Positions 18,405 through 26,860 of a stretch of DNA of 64,000 nt are shown here, piece after piece. Made by a program: the position numbers and the translations under genes. The notes under the pieces were generated by a model. The model had not been told where the DNA came from and ran no database searches. It saw only the letters and a list, made by a program, of their open reading frames with translations. The DNA lies in assembly GCA_965656935.1 (NCBI GenBank), contig CBFHMG010000010.1:34374-98373 (forward strand), given 5' to 3'. The stretch's first letter is position 1; the number at the start of each line of letters is the position of its first letter. Origin of the DNA: M30B80 sp965656935 (GTDB taxonomy: Bacteria; Pseudomonadota; Alphaproteobacteria; Rhodobacterales; Rhodobacteraceae).

Positions 18405-19442
18405 CTAGGTCAGGAAATCGGTTATCACAGCCACGCCCGGCGGTGTCGGCCCGTTGAAAGCGGCAAGCTCTGCTCCGGTCTGCGACAACGCAATCTCGCG
18501 CGCGATAAGCGGCGACATATCGACAGCGCCGCTCTCGATCAAGCCAAGAAGACTGGGATAGCGCCAACTTGGCATGCCACGCGTGCCAAAAAGTGAAAGA
18601 TTGCCCATATAAACGGCATTCATATTGATCTCCATGCGCGCGGTATGCCCGATCGGCATGCCCACCTGCACATGCCGCCCCAAAGGCCGCAGACACTCGA
18701 TTGATGCATTCACGGTTTGAGGGATCCCCAAAGCCTCGATGCTGACATGCGCGCCGCCGCGCGTGATCTCGCGGATCCGCTCGGCCGCGCCGCTATCGGC
18801 TGCATTGACCCCCGCATCAATCCCTAAGGATATCGCGTGATCGATCTTTTCCTGCACGATATCGACGACCACCACATAGGCCCCAAGCGCCTTGGCCAAA
18901 AGCGCCGCCGACAAACCGATGCCGCCCGTGCCATGCACAGCCACCCATTCCCCCGCCTGCACCGCCGCACGCCCCGTCAGCGCATGCCAACTGGTGGTCA
19001 CACGGCACCCCAGCCCCGCCGCCACCGTGGGCGAGAGGCTCTCGGGCAGACGCGCGAGATTATGATCAAATGGAACCGCCACATATTCCGCAAAGGCACC
19101 AGGTTCCACAAAACCGGGGAGCCGCTGGTCAGGACATGTATTTTGATTGCCCGATTGGCAGGATGGGCAGCGCCCACAGGCCAGAATAAAGGGGGCAACA
19201 ACCAGATCGCCCGTCTTATAGGTCGCGCGCGGCCCCGCTTCGACCACCTCGCCACAATATTCATGGCCGCCGATCTGCCCCAGCAAAACGCGTGGATGCT
19301 CGCCCGTCCAGCCATGCCAATCCGAGCGGCACACCCCGCAAGCCATGACTTTAAGAACAACCCCATCCTCGGGGCAGTCAGGATCAGCCACATCCTCTAT
19401 CGACAAATCCTGATTATATTCGCGCAAAACCGCCGCCCGCAT
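18405..19442 (-). CDS. Zinc-dependent alcohol dehydrogenase (MDR family)
   Basis: 345 residues from the ATG at 19442, chosen because GGGAGGG precedes it. The catalytic zinc site is shown by ACGVCRSDWHGW and GGHEYCGEVVEAG. The structural zinc is held by four Cys in ACGRCPSCQSGNQNTC. The Rossmann motif is GTGGIGLSAALLA. It oxidises an alcohol or reduces an aldehyde with NAD(P); the substrate is unknown. It sits between purS and purQ with only 15 bases to purQ, so it is probably transcribed with the purine genes although no role in the pathway is known. Confidence 0.9.
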   Translation of the reverse strand: MRAAVLREYNQDLSIEDVADPDCPEDGVVLKVMACGVCRSDWHGWTGEHPRVLLGQIGGHEYCGEVVEAGPRATYKTGDLVVAPFILACGRCPSCQSGNQNTCPDQRLPGFVEPGAFAEYVAVPFDHNLARLPESLSPTVAAGLGCRVTTSWHALTGRAAVQAGEWVAVHGTGGIGLSAALLAKALGAYVVVVDIVQEKIDHAISLGIDAGVNAADSGAAERIREITRGGAHVSIEALGIPQTVNASIECLRPLGRHVQVGMPIGHTARMEINMNAVYMGNLSLFGTRGMPSWRYPSLLGLIESGAVDMSPLIAREIALSQTGAELAAFNGPTPPGVAVITDFLT

Positions 19443-19520
19443 CCGCTGACCCTCCCAAGCCGTCACATCCCCGAAGGGGACGCCAAACTGGGCCAGCCGT
19501 CAAGCAATCATGCGCGCAGC

Positions 19521-19751
19521 TTACGACAGCGCGATCTCGTAGCTCTCGATCACGGTATTGGCGAGCAGCTTTTCACACATCTCACCGATCTGCGCCTCAG
19601 TGGTGCCCTCGGCCAGATCCAACTCGATCACCTTACCTTGGCGCACGCCATTCACACCCTCAAACCCGAGGCTCCCAAGCGCGTGACGCACCGCCTCGCC
19701 CTGCGGGTCCAATACACCTTGTTTCAGCATCACAGTCACGGTTGCGCGCAT
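19521..19751 (-). CDS. purS: Phosphoribosylformylglycinamidine synthase subunit PurS
   Basis: 76 residues from the ATG at 19751, giving the family start MRATVTVMLKQGVLDPQGEAV. PurS bridges PurL and PurQ in the FGAM synthase complex. The small alpha/beta fold matches in length and the conserved LDPQG and KVIELDL motifs. It follows purC on the same strand. Confidence 0.93.
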   Translation of the reverse strand: MRATVTVMLKQGVLDPQGEAVRHALGSLGFEGVNGVRQGKVIELDLAEGTTEAQIGEMCEKLLANTVIESYEIALS

Positions 19752-19760
19752 CGCCCCACC

Positions 19761-19783
19761 CTTCATCTTTCCAAAAATACGAA
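19761..19783. repeat. Dispersed intergenic motif, copy 3
   Basis: CTTCATCTTTCCAAAAATAC is identical to copy 1 over this core and lies in the purC-purS gap, immediately before the purS ribosome site on the minus strand. Confidence 0.7.
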
Positions 19784-19820
19784 AATCCGCACGGGAAAAC
19801 CCTATCCCCGCACGCTCTTC

Positions 19821-20582
19821 TTAGTTGATCAATGTGGGCTTGGTCACGCCCGAGCCCTGCGCAGGCATCACACCAAGGCGCCGCGCCACTTCCGTATAGG
19901 CATCCGCCAGATCGCCCAGATCACGGCGGAACACATCCTTGTCGAGCTTCTGGCCCGTCTCGATATCCCAAAGGCGGCAGCTATCGGGGCTGATCTCATC
20001 GGCCACGATCAGCCGCATGAAATCCCCATCAAAGACACGGCCGATCTCGATCTTGAAATCGACCAGTTTGATCCCGACCCCCAGCATCAAACCCGACATG
20101 AAATCATTCACCCGCAGGGCAAGGCTGACCATATCGTCAATATCCTGCTGCAAGGCCCACCCGAAAGCGATGATATGCTCTTCCGAGACAATCGGATCGC
20201 CAAGCGCATCGTCTTTATAGTAAAATTCGACAATCGGACGCGGCAGGGCGGTGCCCTCCTCAATGCCCAAACGCTTCGAGATCGAGCCCGCCGCCACATT
20301 GCGCACGACAACCTCCAAGGGAATGATCTCGACCGCGCGGATCAATTGCTCGCGCATATTGAGGCGTTTGATGAAATGGGTCGGCACACCGATCCCGCCC
20401 AAACCTGTCATGAAAAACTCGGACAAACGATTGTTCAGCGCGCCTTTGCCATCGATCGTTGCCTTTTTCTCGGCATTGAACGCGGTGGCATCATCCTTGA
20501 AATATTGAACCAGAGTACCGGGTTCGGGACCCTCATAGAGGATTTTGGCCTTGCCTTCATAGACCTTGGTACGCCGTGCCAT
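19821..20582 (-). CDS. purC: Phosphoribosylaminoimidazole-succinocarboxamide synthase (SAICAR synthetase)
   Basis: 253 residues from the ATG at 20582 (GGAG five bases upstream); the longer frame to 20654 lacks a ribosome site. Signature regions are VYEGKAKILYEG, FKDDATAFNAEKKATI, VVRNVAAGS and SPDSCRLWDIETG. It joins aspartate to CAIR with ATP in purine synthesis. First gene of the leftward pur run, divergent from the DUF1476 gene. Confidence 0.96.
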   Translation of the reverse strand: MARRTKVYEGKAKILYEGPEPGTLVQYFKDDATAFNAEKKATIDGKGALNNRLSEFFMTGLGGIGVPTHFIKRLNMREQLIRAVEIIPLEVVVRNVAAGSISKRLGIEEGTALPRPIVEFYYKDDALGDPIVSEEHIIAFGWALQQDIDDMVSLALRVNDFMSGLMLGVGIKLVDFKIEIGRVFDGDFMRLIVADEISPDSCRLWDIETGQKLDKDVFRRDLGDLADAYTEVARRLGVMPAQGSGVTKPTLIN

Positions 20583-20755
20583 GATGTCTCCAGTGAAACT
20601 TGCTGTGGGGACGGCAAGAAAAGCGCCCCATCCTTGCTCGGCGCTATAGGCCAAACTGCTGCGCCTCGCAAGATGGATGCCGCATGCCGCTTGCGAAGCG
20701 CCCCTGCCCGTACCTATCTAAAAGGGCATATCTGGCCAAAACAGAAAGGCAGACC

Positions 20756-21070
20756 ATGAGCACCTTTGACGATCGTGAAAACGCATTCGAGGCGAAATAC
20801 GCCCATGATGAGGATATGAAATTCAAGGCCGAGGCCCGAGGTAATAAATTGATCGGGCTTTGGGTGGCCGAAATTCTGGGCAAATCGGGCGACGAGGCCG
20901 AGGCCTATGCCAAAGAGGTGATCCGCGCCGATTTCGAGGAAGCGGGCCATGAAGATGTGATGCGCAAATTGCTGACCGATCTGGGCGACAGAGTGCCCGA
21001 GGAAAAACTGCGCGCCAAATACGCAGAACTGATGGCGCTGGCCAAAGCGCAATTGCTCAGCGAGGACTGA
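20756..21070 (+). CDS. DUF1476 protein, zeta-type inhibitor of the F1-ATPase
   Basis: 104 residues from the ATG at 20756, preceded by AAAGG. The sequence begins MSTFDDRENAFEAKYAHDED, characteristic of the alphaproteobacterial zeta subunit. In Paracoccus denitrificans this protein binds F1 and blocks reverse ATP hydrolysis through its N-terminal segment. The rest is a helical bundle. It stands alone here, away from atp genes, which is common for the family. Confidence 0.9.
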   Translation: MSTFDDRENAFEAKYAHDEDMKFKAEARGNKLIGLWVAEILGKSGDEAEAYAKEVIRADFEEAGHEDVMRKLLTDLGDRVPEEKLRAKYAELMALAKAQLLSED

Positions 21071-21095
21071 ACGGCAGCCTGCACCACATGCTAGC

Positions 21096-21126
21096 GCGCG
21101 CCCCGCAAATCCCTTGCGGGGCGCGC
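21096..21126. terminator. Strong GC hairpin after DUF1476 gene, no U tract
   Basis: A perfect 13-bp stem, GCGCGCCCCGCAA/TTGCGGGGCGCGC, with a 5-base loop lies 25 bases after the DUF1476 stop. The absence of a T run makes it an imperfect intrinsic terminator; it may instead be an mRNA 3'-end stabiliser. Confidence 0.6.
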
Positions 21127-21236
21127 GGCCAACTGGGCTGCAGGCAAATTCATAATCATCATGTGAAGATTGCGGGTTGCCTCAAGATGCTGAACGGGCC
21201 AAACGGGCGGCGCTTGCAAGCACAGAAAGATATCAC

Positions 21237-22250
21237 ATGACCAATGCACTCTCCGAGCTTCTCAAAACCCGCGACTGGCTGATGGCCGATGGCGCGACGG
21301 GAACGACCCTGTTCAATATGGGGCTGCAATCGGGCGACTCGCCCGAGATTTGGAATGACGAACATCCCGACCGGATCGCGGCCCTGTACCAAGGTGCGGT
21401 TGATGCGGGCTCGGATATCTTCCTGACCAATTCCTTTGGCGGCACGCGCGCGCGGCTCAAACTGCATGACGCGCAGGATCGTTGCATCGAGTTGAACCGC
21501 AAAGCCGCCGAGATCGGCCGCGAGGTCGCCGATAAGGCAGGTCGCAAAGTGATCGTTGCAGGCTCGGTCGGGCCGACTGGCGAGATCATGGAGCCTATGG
21601 GCCCCCTCACCCATGCCGCCGCCGTCGAGATGTTCCATGAACAGGCCGAGGGCCTCAAACAGGGCGGCGCGGATGTGCTTTGGGTCGAGACGATCTCGGC
21701 CCCCGAGGAATATATGGCCGCCGCCGAGGCCGCAAAACTGGCCGATATGCCATGGGTCGGCACGATGAGCTTTGACACAGCAGGCCGCACGATGATGGGC
21801 ATGACCTCTCAGGCGATGTCGGAAATGGTCGAAAAGCTCGAAAATAAGCCAATGGCCTATGGCGCGAATTGCGGTGTCGGGGCTTCGGACCTGATGCGCA
21901 CTGTCTTGGGCTTCCGCGCCTCAGGAAATCCCCGCCCGATCATCGCCAAGGGCAATGCAGGCATCCCGAAATATGTCGATGGCCATATCCATTATGACGG
22001 CACGCCCGAATTGATGGCGCGCTATGCTGTTATGGCCCGCGATGCCGGTGCTACGATCATTGGCGGGTGCTGCGGCACGCAAACCCACCATCTCAGCGCG
22101 ATGCGCAAAGCGTTGGAAGAGACTCCGCGCGGCGATGCGCCAAGCCTTGAGGAAATCGCCGACGTGCTTGGAGGATTCTCCTCGGGCTCCGACGGCACGG
22201 ATGGTGCAGGCCCCACACGCGCCCGCGCCAATCGCCGTCGCAGGGATTAA
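21237..22250 (+). CDS. Homocysteine S-methyltransferase (betaine-homocysteine methyltransferase/MetH N-domain type)
   Basis: 337 residues from the ATG at 21237. It is a TIM-barrel homocysteine methyltransferase starting DWLMADGATGTTLFNMG. Zinc ligands are the Cys in GANCGVG and the CC pair in GGCCGTQTHH. It transfers a methyl group to homocysteine to make methionine. The next gene is a stand-alone corrinoid protein, which suggests this is the homocysteine-binding part of a split cobalamin methionine synthase, as reported in Roseobacters such as Phaeobacter, although direct use of betaine is possible. The upstream 110 bases contain a stem AGGCAA (21142-21147)/TTGCCT (21177-21182). Confidence 0.87.
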   Translation: MTNALSELLKTRDWLMADGATGTTLFNMGLQSGDSPEIWNDEHPDRIAALYQGAVDAGSDIFLTNSFGGTRARLKLHDAQDRCIELNRKAAEIGREVADKAGRKVIVAGSVGPTGEIMEPMGPLTHAAAVEMFHEQAEGLKQGGADVLWVETISAPEEYMAAAEAAKLADMPWVGTMSFDTAGRTMMGMTSQAMSEMVEKLENKPMAYGANCGVGASDLMRTVLGFRASGNPRPIIAKGNAGIPKYVDGHIHYDGTPELMARYAVMARDAGATIIGGCCGTQTHHLSAMRKALEETPRGDAPSLEEIADVLGGFSSGSDGTDGAGPTRARANRRRRD

Positions 22251-22393
22251 GCCGCGAAAACGGCTGCAAAATTCGCCATCAGGTCGCCACAGACCGAGGC
22301 TATGTCGCAAATTAACGCCCCCTTGTGGCGCATAAGGTTAGGTAATCGGTCCAATAGAGAGCGCAGGCCTCGGGCCTTTAGGAGACGCAGACC

Positions 22394-23101
22394 ATGTCAG
22401 ATGACAATGACGATATCATCCTGTCGGACTTGCCCGATGATGAACTTGTCCAACAGATGTTCGACGACCTCTATGATGGTCTGAAGGAAGAGATCGAGGA
22501 ATCGGTCAATATCCTGCTGGAACGCAGCTGGACGCCCTATGACATCCTGACCAAGGCGCTGGTTGGCGGCATGACCATTGTGGGCAATGATTTCCGTGAC
22601 GGCATCCTCTTTGTGCCCGAAGTGCTGATGGCCGCCAATGCGATGAAGGGCGGCATGGCCATCCTGAAGCCGCTTCTGGTGGAAACAGGCGCGCCGCGCG
22701 TTGGCAAAATGGTGATTGGCACCGTCAAAGGCGATATCCATGATATCGGCAAAAACCTCGTCTCCATGATGATGGAAGGCGCGGGCTTCGAGATTGTCGA
22801 TCTGGGCATCAACAACCCTGTCGAAAGCTATCTTGAGGCTTTGGACAAGGAAGGCGCGGATATCCTTGGGATGTCGGCCCTGCTGACCACGACCATGCCC
22901 TATATGAAGGTCGTGATCGACACGATGGTCGAAAAGGGCATTCGCGACGATTACGTTGTTCTGGTCGGTGGCGCACCGCTGAACGAGGAATTCGGCCGCG
23001 CGATCGGCGCTGATTCCTATTGCCGTGACGCCGCTGTCGCTGTGGAAACCGCCAAGGAGTTCATGGCGCGCAAACACAACCAGATGGCAGCCCAAGCCTG
23101 A
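22394..23101 (+). CDS. Corrinoid (B12-binding) protein, MetH/MtbC type
   Basis: 235 residues. A helical cap domain (about 10-90, with MLLERSW-like and PEVLMAANAMKGGMA segments) precedes a Rossmann-like cobalamin domain. The B12 axial-ligand motif DxHxxG is seen as GDIHDIGKNLV, followed by the SALLTTTMPYM and VGGAPL loops. It carries the methyl group on cobalamin between a methyl donor protein and the homocysteine methyltransferase encoded just upstream. A ribosome site AGGAG lies before the ATG. The pterin-binding partner and a reductive reactivase are not in the window. Confidence 0.92.
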   Translation: MSDDNDDIILSDLPDDELVQQMFDDLYDGLKEEIEESVNILLERSWTPYDILTKALVGGMTIVGNDFRDGILFVPEVLMAANAMKGGMAILKPLLVETGAPRVGKMVIGTVKGDIHDIGKNLVSMMMEGAGFEIVDLGINNPVESYLEALDKEGADILGMSALLTTTMPYMKVVIDTMVEKGIRDDYVVLVGGAPLNEEFGRAIGADSYCRDAAVAVETAKEFMARKHNQMAAQA

Positions 23102-23192
23102 ACCTTTTGACACTGGCCCGCAAATTCAAGCGGGCCAGTCTCGCAATCCCTCGCTCCCGCCCCCACATCAAGGGCAGAAACGGGAGAAACAG

Positions 23193-23363
23193 ATGCCACC
23201 ACGCCAATTCATATTCCTGATCGCCGCTGTCCTTCTGGCTGCAGGCATCAGTGTGACGGTTGCGCTCTGGTTCGGGCCGCAATTGGGCTTTGCCAGCGAG
23301 ATCGGCATATTGAGCGCGCTGGTTCTGCCGGCACTCCTGCTGCGTCTGGCGCTACGAAAATGA
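23193..23363 (+). CDS. Small two-helix membrane protein, unknown function
   Basis: 56 residues from the ATG at 23193, preceded by GGGAG. The sequence is almost entirely two hydrophobic helices (about 5-25 and 33-52) separated by FGPQLGFAS. Its stop overlaps the start of the DUF1638 gene by the sequence ATGA, so the two are translationally coupled. I do not recognise the family. Confidence 0.65.
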   Translation: MPPRQFIFLIAAVLLAAGISVTVALWFGPQLGFASEIGILSALVLPALLLRLALRK

Positions 23364-23992
23364 CAGAATATCCAGAAGATAAAGCCCTTACCCAAAGCGG
23401 GCTTGAGGCCACGGGGAATGGCCGCATCCTGCTGCTGGCCTGCGGGGCCTTGGCGCGCGAGGTGCTGGCCCTGACGCGGGCGAACGGCTGGTCGCATCTT
23501 GATCTGCACTGCCTGCCTGCCATCCTGCACAACACCCCCGACAAGATACCGCAAGCTGTGGCCGAGGCCGTGCAGGCGCATCGCGCCGCCTATGATCAGG
23601 TTTTCGTGCTCTATGCCGATTGCGGCACGGGCGGGCTGTTGCAGGCCAAATGCGCCGAGCTTGGCGTGCAGATGCTGGAAGGCCCGCATTGCTACAGCTT
23701 CTTTGAAGGCAATACCGCCTTTGCCGAATTGGGCGAGGTCACGGCCTTTTACCTCACCGATTTCCTCGTGCGCCAATTCGATGCCTTCGTGACCAAACCC
23801 CTTGGCCTCGACCGCCATCCCGAGCTGCGCGATATGTATTTCGGAAATTACGAGAAACTCGTCTATCAGGCCCAGATAGATGACCCAGAATTAACCGAAA
23901 AAGCAAAGGCTTGTGCGGCGTTCCTGAACTTGGATTTCGAGCGGCGCCTTACAGGCTATGGCGATCTGGAAAAGGCTCTGCGCGCGCTTTAG
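23360..23992 (+). CDS. DUF1638 domain protein
   Basis: 210 residues. The family is recognised from ILLLACGALAREVLAL near the start, the YADCGTGG motif in the middle and the EGPHCYSFFEG motif, which supply conserved Cys and His residues. Members often lie beside corrinoid methyltransferase genes in bacteria and methanogens, and the context here (homocysteine methyltransferase, corrinoid protein) repeats that. A role in supporting the methyl-transfer system is inferred; the chemistry is unknown. It ends in a 4-base convergent overlap with sufE. Confidence 0.85.
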   Translation: MTEYPEDKALTQSGLEATGNGRILLLACGALAREVLALTRANGWSHLDLHCLPAILHNTPDKIPQAVAEAVQAHRAAYDQVFVLYADCGTGGLLQAKCAELGVQMLEGPHCYSFFEGNTAFAELGEVTAFYLTDFLVRQFDAFVTKPLGLDRHPELRDMYFGNYEKLVYQAQIDDPELTEKAKACAAFLNLDFERRLTGYGDLEKALRAL

Positions 23993-24417
23993 GCCAAGGA
24001 GGCCTCGGCCGCCAATTTGCGAATACGCTCCACCATTGCGCGCACCCCGTTTGAGCGTTGCGCCGAAAGATGCTCGTCCAACCCCAGACGCGCCAGTTCC
24101 GCCCCTGCATCCACCTTCAGCACATCCGAGACCGATTGATCGGAATAAAGCGCATGCAACACGGCGATCAGCCCGCGCACGATCATCGCATCGCTTTCGC
24201 CGCGAAAGCGGAATTGCGCCTGCGGCCCCTGCCCGTCAATCTCGGGCAAAATCCAGACTTGGCTCGCACAGCCATCCACCTTGGTGGCAGGCACGCGAAA
24301 GGCCTCCTCCAGCGGAGGCATGGCTTTGCCCAACTCAATCACATGACGGTAGCGATCTTCCCAATCATCAAGGAAGTCAAAGGTCTCGGCGATGTCTTCA
24401 AAGGCTTCGGTGGCCAT
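23989..24417 (-). CDS. sufE: SufE family Fe-S cluster assembly protein
   Basis: 142 residues from the ATG at 24417; the longer frame to 24441 would need a TTG start. The sulfur-accepting Cys is in KVDGCASQVW. SufE takes persulfide from the cysteine desulfurase SufS and raises its activity. It is separated from any suf operon here, a common arrangement in alphaproteobacteria. Confidence 0.9.
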   Translation of the reverse strand: MATEAFEDIAETFDFLDDWEDRYRHVIELGKAMPPLEEAFRVPATKVDGCASQVWILPEIDGQGPQAQFRFRGESDAMIVRGLIAVLHALYSDQSVSDVLKVDAGAELARLGLDEHLSAQRSNGVRAMVERIRKLAAEASLA

Positions 24418-24550
24418 GGCCTGCCATCTTTCCTGCTGCAATTTCTGCGCTTAGACCTAGGCTGCGGGGCCGCGAAGGTCCAGTGGCGCTTTTCAACATC
24501 ATCGGGATGCGCTAGGCAATGGTCACTGACCTGTGGAGGGGCTATCCGAA

Positions 24551-24994
24551 ATGATCACACGTATCGCTATTCTAAGTGTTGTTGCCATCAGCCTTGCGGG
24601 CTGTGCCACACGGTTGAACCCTTTCAACTGGTTCGGAGGCGATCGCGAAGAACGGGTGAGCGTTGAAGAGGTGGTCGAGGTTCTCGATAACCGCCAACTG
24701 GCAGGCGAAGTGCTGAGCCTGCAAGCCGATGCCCTGCCGGGCGGCGCGATCATCAACGCCATCGGATTGCCACCCACCCAAGGCTATTGGGAGGCCGATC
24801 TGGTCGAGACCAGCCGCGAGGGCGGCACTTTGACGATGGAGTTTCGCATCTTCCCGCCCCTCACCCAAGCGGCAGCAGGCACGCAGCGCAGCCGCGAGGT
24901 TCTGGCGGGTCGTTTCATGAGCACACAGGATCTGGACGGGATCCGCACAATCGTGGTGCAGGGCCAGAATAACCGCCGCTCCATCCGTCGCTAG
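24551..24994 (+). CDS. Conserved lipoprotein, unknown function
   Basis: 147 residues from the ATG at 24551 with GGAGGGG upstream. A lipobox is clear (ISLAGC, Cys about residue 18). The mature part has no motif I can name; it contains alternating beta-rich stretches such as GGTLTMEFRIFPPLT and ends in an Arg-rich tail NNRRSIRR. Probably anchored in the inner or outer membrane facing the periplasm. Confidence 0.75.
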   Translation: MITRIAILSVVAISLAGCATRLNPFNWFGGDREERVSVEEVVEVLDNRQLAGEVLSLQADALPGGAIINAIGLPPTQGYWEADLVETSREGGTLTMEFRIFPPLTQAAAGTQRSREVLAGRFMSTQDLDGIRTIVVQGQNNRRSIRR

Positions 24995-25011
24995 AGGCGC
25001 GCGGTTTTATA

Positions 25012-26172
25012 TTAAATATCAACCAGTTGAACGCTGGCGCCTTTGACGGCCAAGCCAACCTTGCCCTCTACCAGACGCAAGGCATCCTTGCCGAAAACCT
25101 CGCCACGCCATCCGCGTGACCACAGACCGTCCAGATGGCCCGAAGCGATATCATCGAGATCCGAGGCCGAGGCGATCAGCTTTTGCGCCACGCCATATTC
25201 TTCGGTCTTGGCTTTCAGCAATACCCGCAGCAAATCCGCCAAAGCAGGGTTCAGGGCAGAGCGGTCCGGCCCTTCGGGCAGGCTTGGATATTGCGAAGCC
25301 GGCATCTCCAGCCCGCGCTTGACCGCGGCCAATAAACCATCGGCCAATTCGCCTTTGCGCGCTTCGCGCTGCAAGAGACGCGACTTGCCCAAATCCCCCA
25401 CAGATTTCGGCTTGGTGGAGGCAACCTCCATCAAAGCGTCATCCTTGAGCACGCGGTTGCGCGGCACATTACGCTCCTGCGCGTAGGATTCACGGAAAGC
25501 TGCAAGCTCCTTGAGCACGGCAAGGAATTTCCCTGCGGTCGTGCGCACCTTCAACCGCCGCCATGCCTGCGCAGGCTCGACCACATAGTTCGAGGGATCG
25601 GTCAGTTGACCCAATTCTTCTTCAACCCAAGCGGTGCGATTGGTTTTTTCCAATTGCTTGGCAAGAAATTCGTAAATCTGGCGCAGATGGGTCACATCAC
25701 CCAAGGCGTAAGTCTTTTGCGCATCCGAGAGCGGCCTGCGCGACCAATCGGTAAAGCGCGAGGATTTATCGAGGCTGGATTTGGCGATTTTACGCACCAA
25801 AGTCTCATAACCCACCTGATCGCCAAAGCCGCAGACCATCGCGGCCACTTGGGTGTCAAAAAGCGGCTTGGGCACGACATCGCCCTCGACATAGAAAATC
25901 TCGAGGTCTTGGCGCGCGGCATGAAAGACTTTGACCACCGCCTCATTGCGGAACAGATCATAAAGCGGCGCAAGCGACATGCCCTCGGCCAAGGGATCAA
26001 CCAGAACGGCGTCTGTGTCATCTTTTCCGGGAAGGGCCAGCTGCACGAGGCAAAGCTGCGCGAAATAAGTGCGTTCGCGCAAAAACTCGGTATCGACAGT
26101 GACATAGGGCACGGTCGCGGCGCGGGCACAAAAGGCGGCGAGCGCCTCGGTCGTGGTGATAATCTGAGTCAA
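25012..26172 (-). CDS. rnd: Ribonuclease D
   Basis: 386 residues. A DEDD 3'-5' exonuclease domain (about 1-190) shows VTVDTEFLRERTYF (first Asp and Glu) and the later KVFHAARQDLEIF and ALGDVTHLRQIYEFL motifs. HRDC helices follow (about 205-290). It trims tRNA and other small RNA 3' ends. The gene is convergent with the lipoprotein gene, with only 17 bases between them. Confidence 0.94.
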   Translation of the reverse strand: MTQIITTTEALAAFCARAATVPYVTVDTEFLRERTYFAQLCLVQLALPGKDDTDAVLVDPLAEGMSLAPLYDLFRNEAVVKVFHAARQDLEIFYVEGDVVPKPLFDTQVAAMVCGFGDQVGYETLVRKIAKSSLDKSSRFTDWSRRPLSDAQKTYALGDVTHLRQIYEFLAKQLEKTNRTAWVEEELGQLTDPSNYVVEPAQAWRRLKVRTTAGKFLAVLKELAAFRESYAQERNVPRNRVLKDDALMEVASTKPKSVGDLGKSRLLQREARKGELADGLLAAVKRGLEMPASQYPSLPEGPDRSALNPALADLLRVLLKAKTEEYGVAQKLIASASDLDDIASGHLDGLWSRGWRGEVFGKDALRLVEGKVGLAVKGASVQLVDI

Positions 26173-26257
26173 TCGCGGGCCACAGCATTTTGGAACAGTT
26201 TGAGCAGCGGTGATAGGCGAGTGGGGGCCGAAAGGAAAGCCCCAGCCAAGCCCTGCC

Positions 26258-26860
26258 CTAATCTGTTGCGTTCAGGTAAACAGGCCCGCGCGCGCCACTT
26301 GCAAAACGGCGCAGCACGGCGGGATAGAGCAGATGTTCCTGCGCCAGCACACGGGCGGCCAATGTCTCAGGCGTATCCCCCGCCTGCACCGAGACACGGG
26401 CCTGCCCCAAAAGCGGGCCCTGATCCAGCACGGGCGTCACCTCATGCACAGTACAGCCATGTTCAGAATCGCCCGCCTCAAGCGCGCGGGCATGAGTGTG
26501 AAGGCCCGGATATTTCGGCAAAAGCGAGGGGTGGATATTGAGCATACGGCCCGCATAATGGCTGACAAAATGCTCGGTCAGCACACGCATGAAGCCTGCA
26601 AGGCAGATGATATCGGGGGAATGGCGCTCAAGCGTTTCGATCAATTTCGCCTCAAACCCTGCGCGATCACCCTTGAAGGGGCGGTGATCGACGGCCTCGG
26701 TCGCAATGCCCATCTCGGCCGCGCGCGCCAGCCCGCCTGCATCCGCACTATTGGCCAGAACCACACAAGGGCGCGCAGGGTGGTCGCCCGTCATCGAGCG
26801 CGCCAAAGCCACCATATTGGAGCCGCCGCCCGAAATCAGGATCGCAACCCGTTTGCTCAC
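26258..26860 (-). CDS. purN: Phosphoribosylglycinamide formyltransferase
   Basis: 200 residues from a GTG at 26860, which overlaps the purM stop as GTGA. The frame has no stop further upstream, but that part lies inside purM. The start VSKRVAILISGGGSNM matches the family. Catalytic residues appear in MLNIHPSLLPKYPG (Asn and His) and TPVLDQGPLLGQ (Asp). It transfers the formyl group of 10-formyl-tetrahydrofolate to GAR in purine synthesis. Confidence 0.95.
   Translation of the reverse strand: MSKRVAILISGGGSNMVALARSMTGDHPARPCVVLANSADAGGLARAAEMGIATEAVDHRPFKGDRAGFEAKLIETLERHSPDIICLAGFMRVLTEHFVSHYAGRMLNIHPSLLPKYPGLHTHARALEAGDSEHGCTVHEVTPVLDQGPLLGQARVSVQAGDTPETLAARVLAQEHLLYPAVLRRFASGARGPVYLNATD

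Noticed and set aside
18837..20759. 640-residue + strand frame across purC, purS and adh
   Set aside because: It covers three secure minus-strand genes and shows His/Arg-rich shadow composition.
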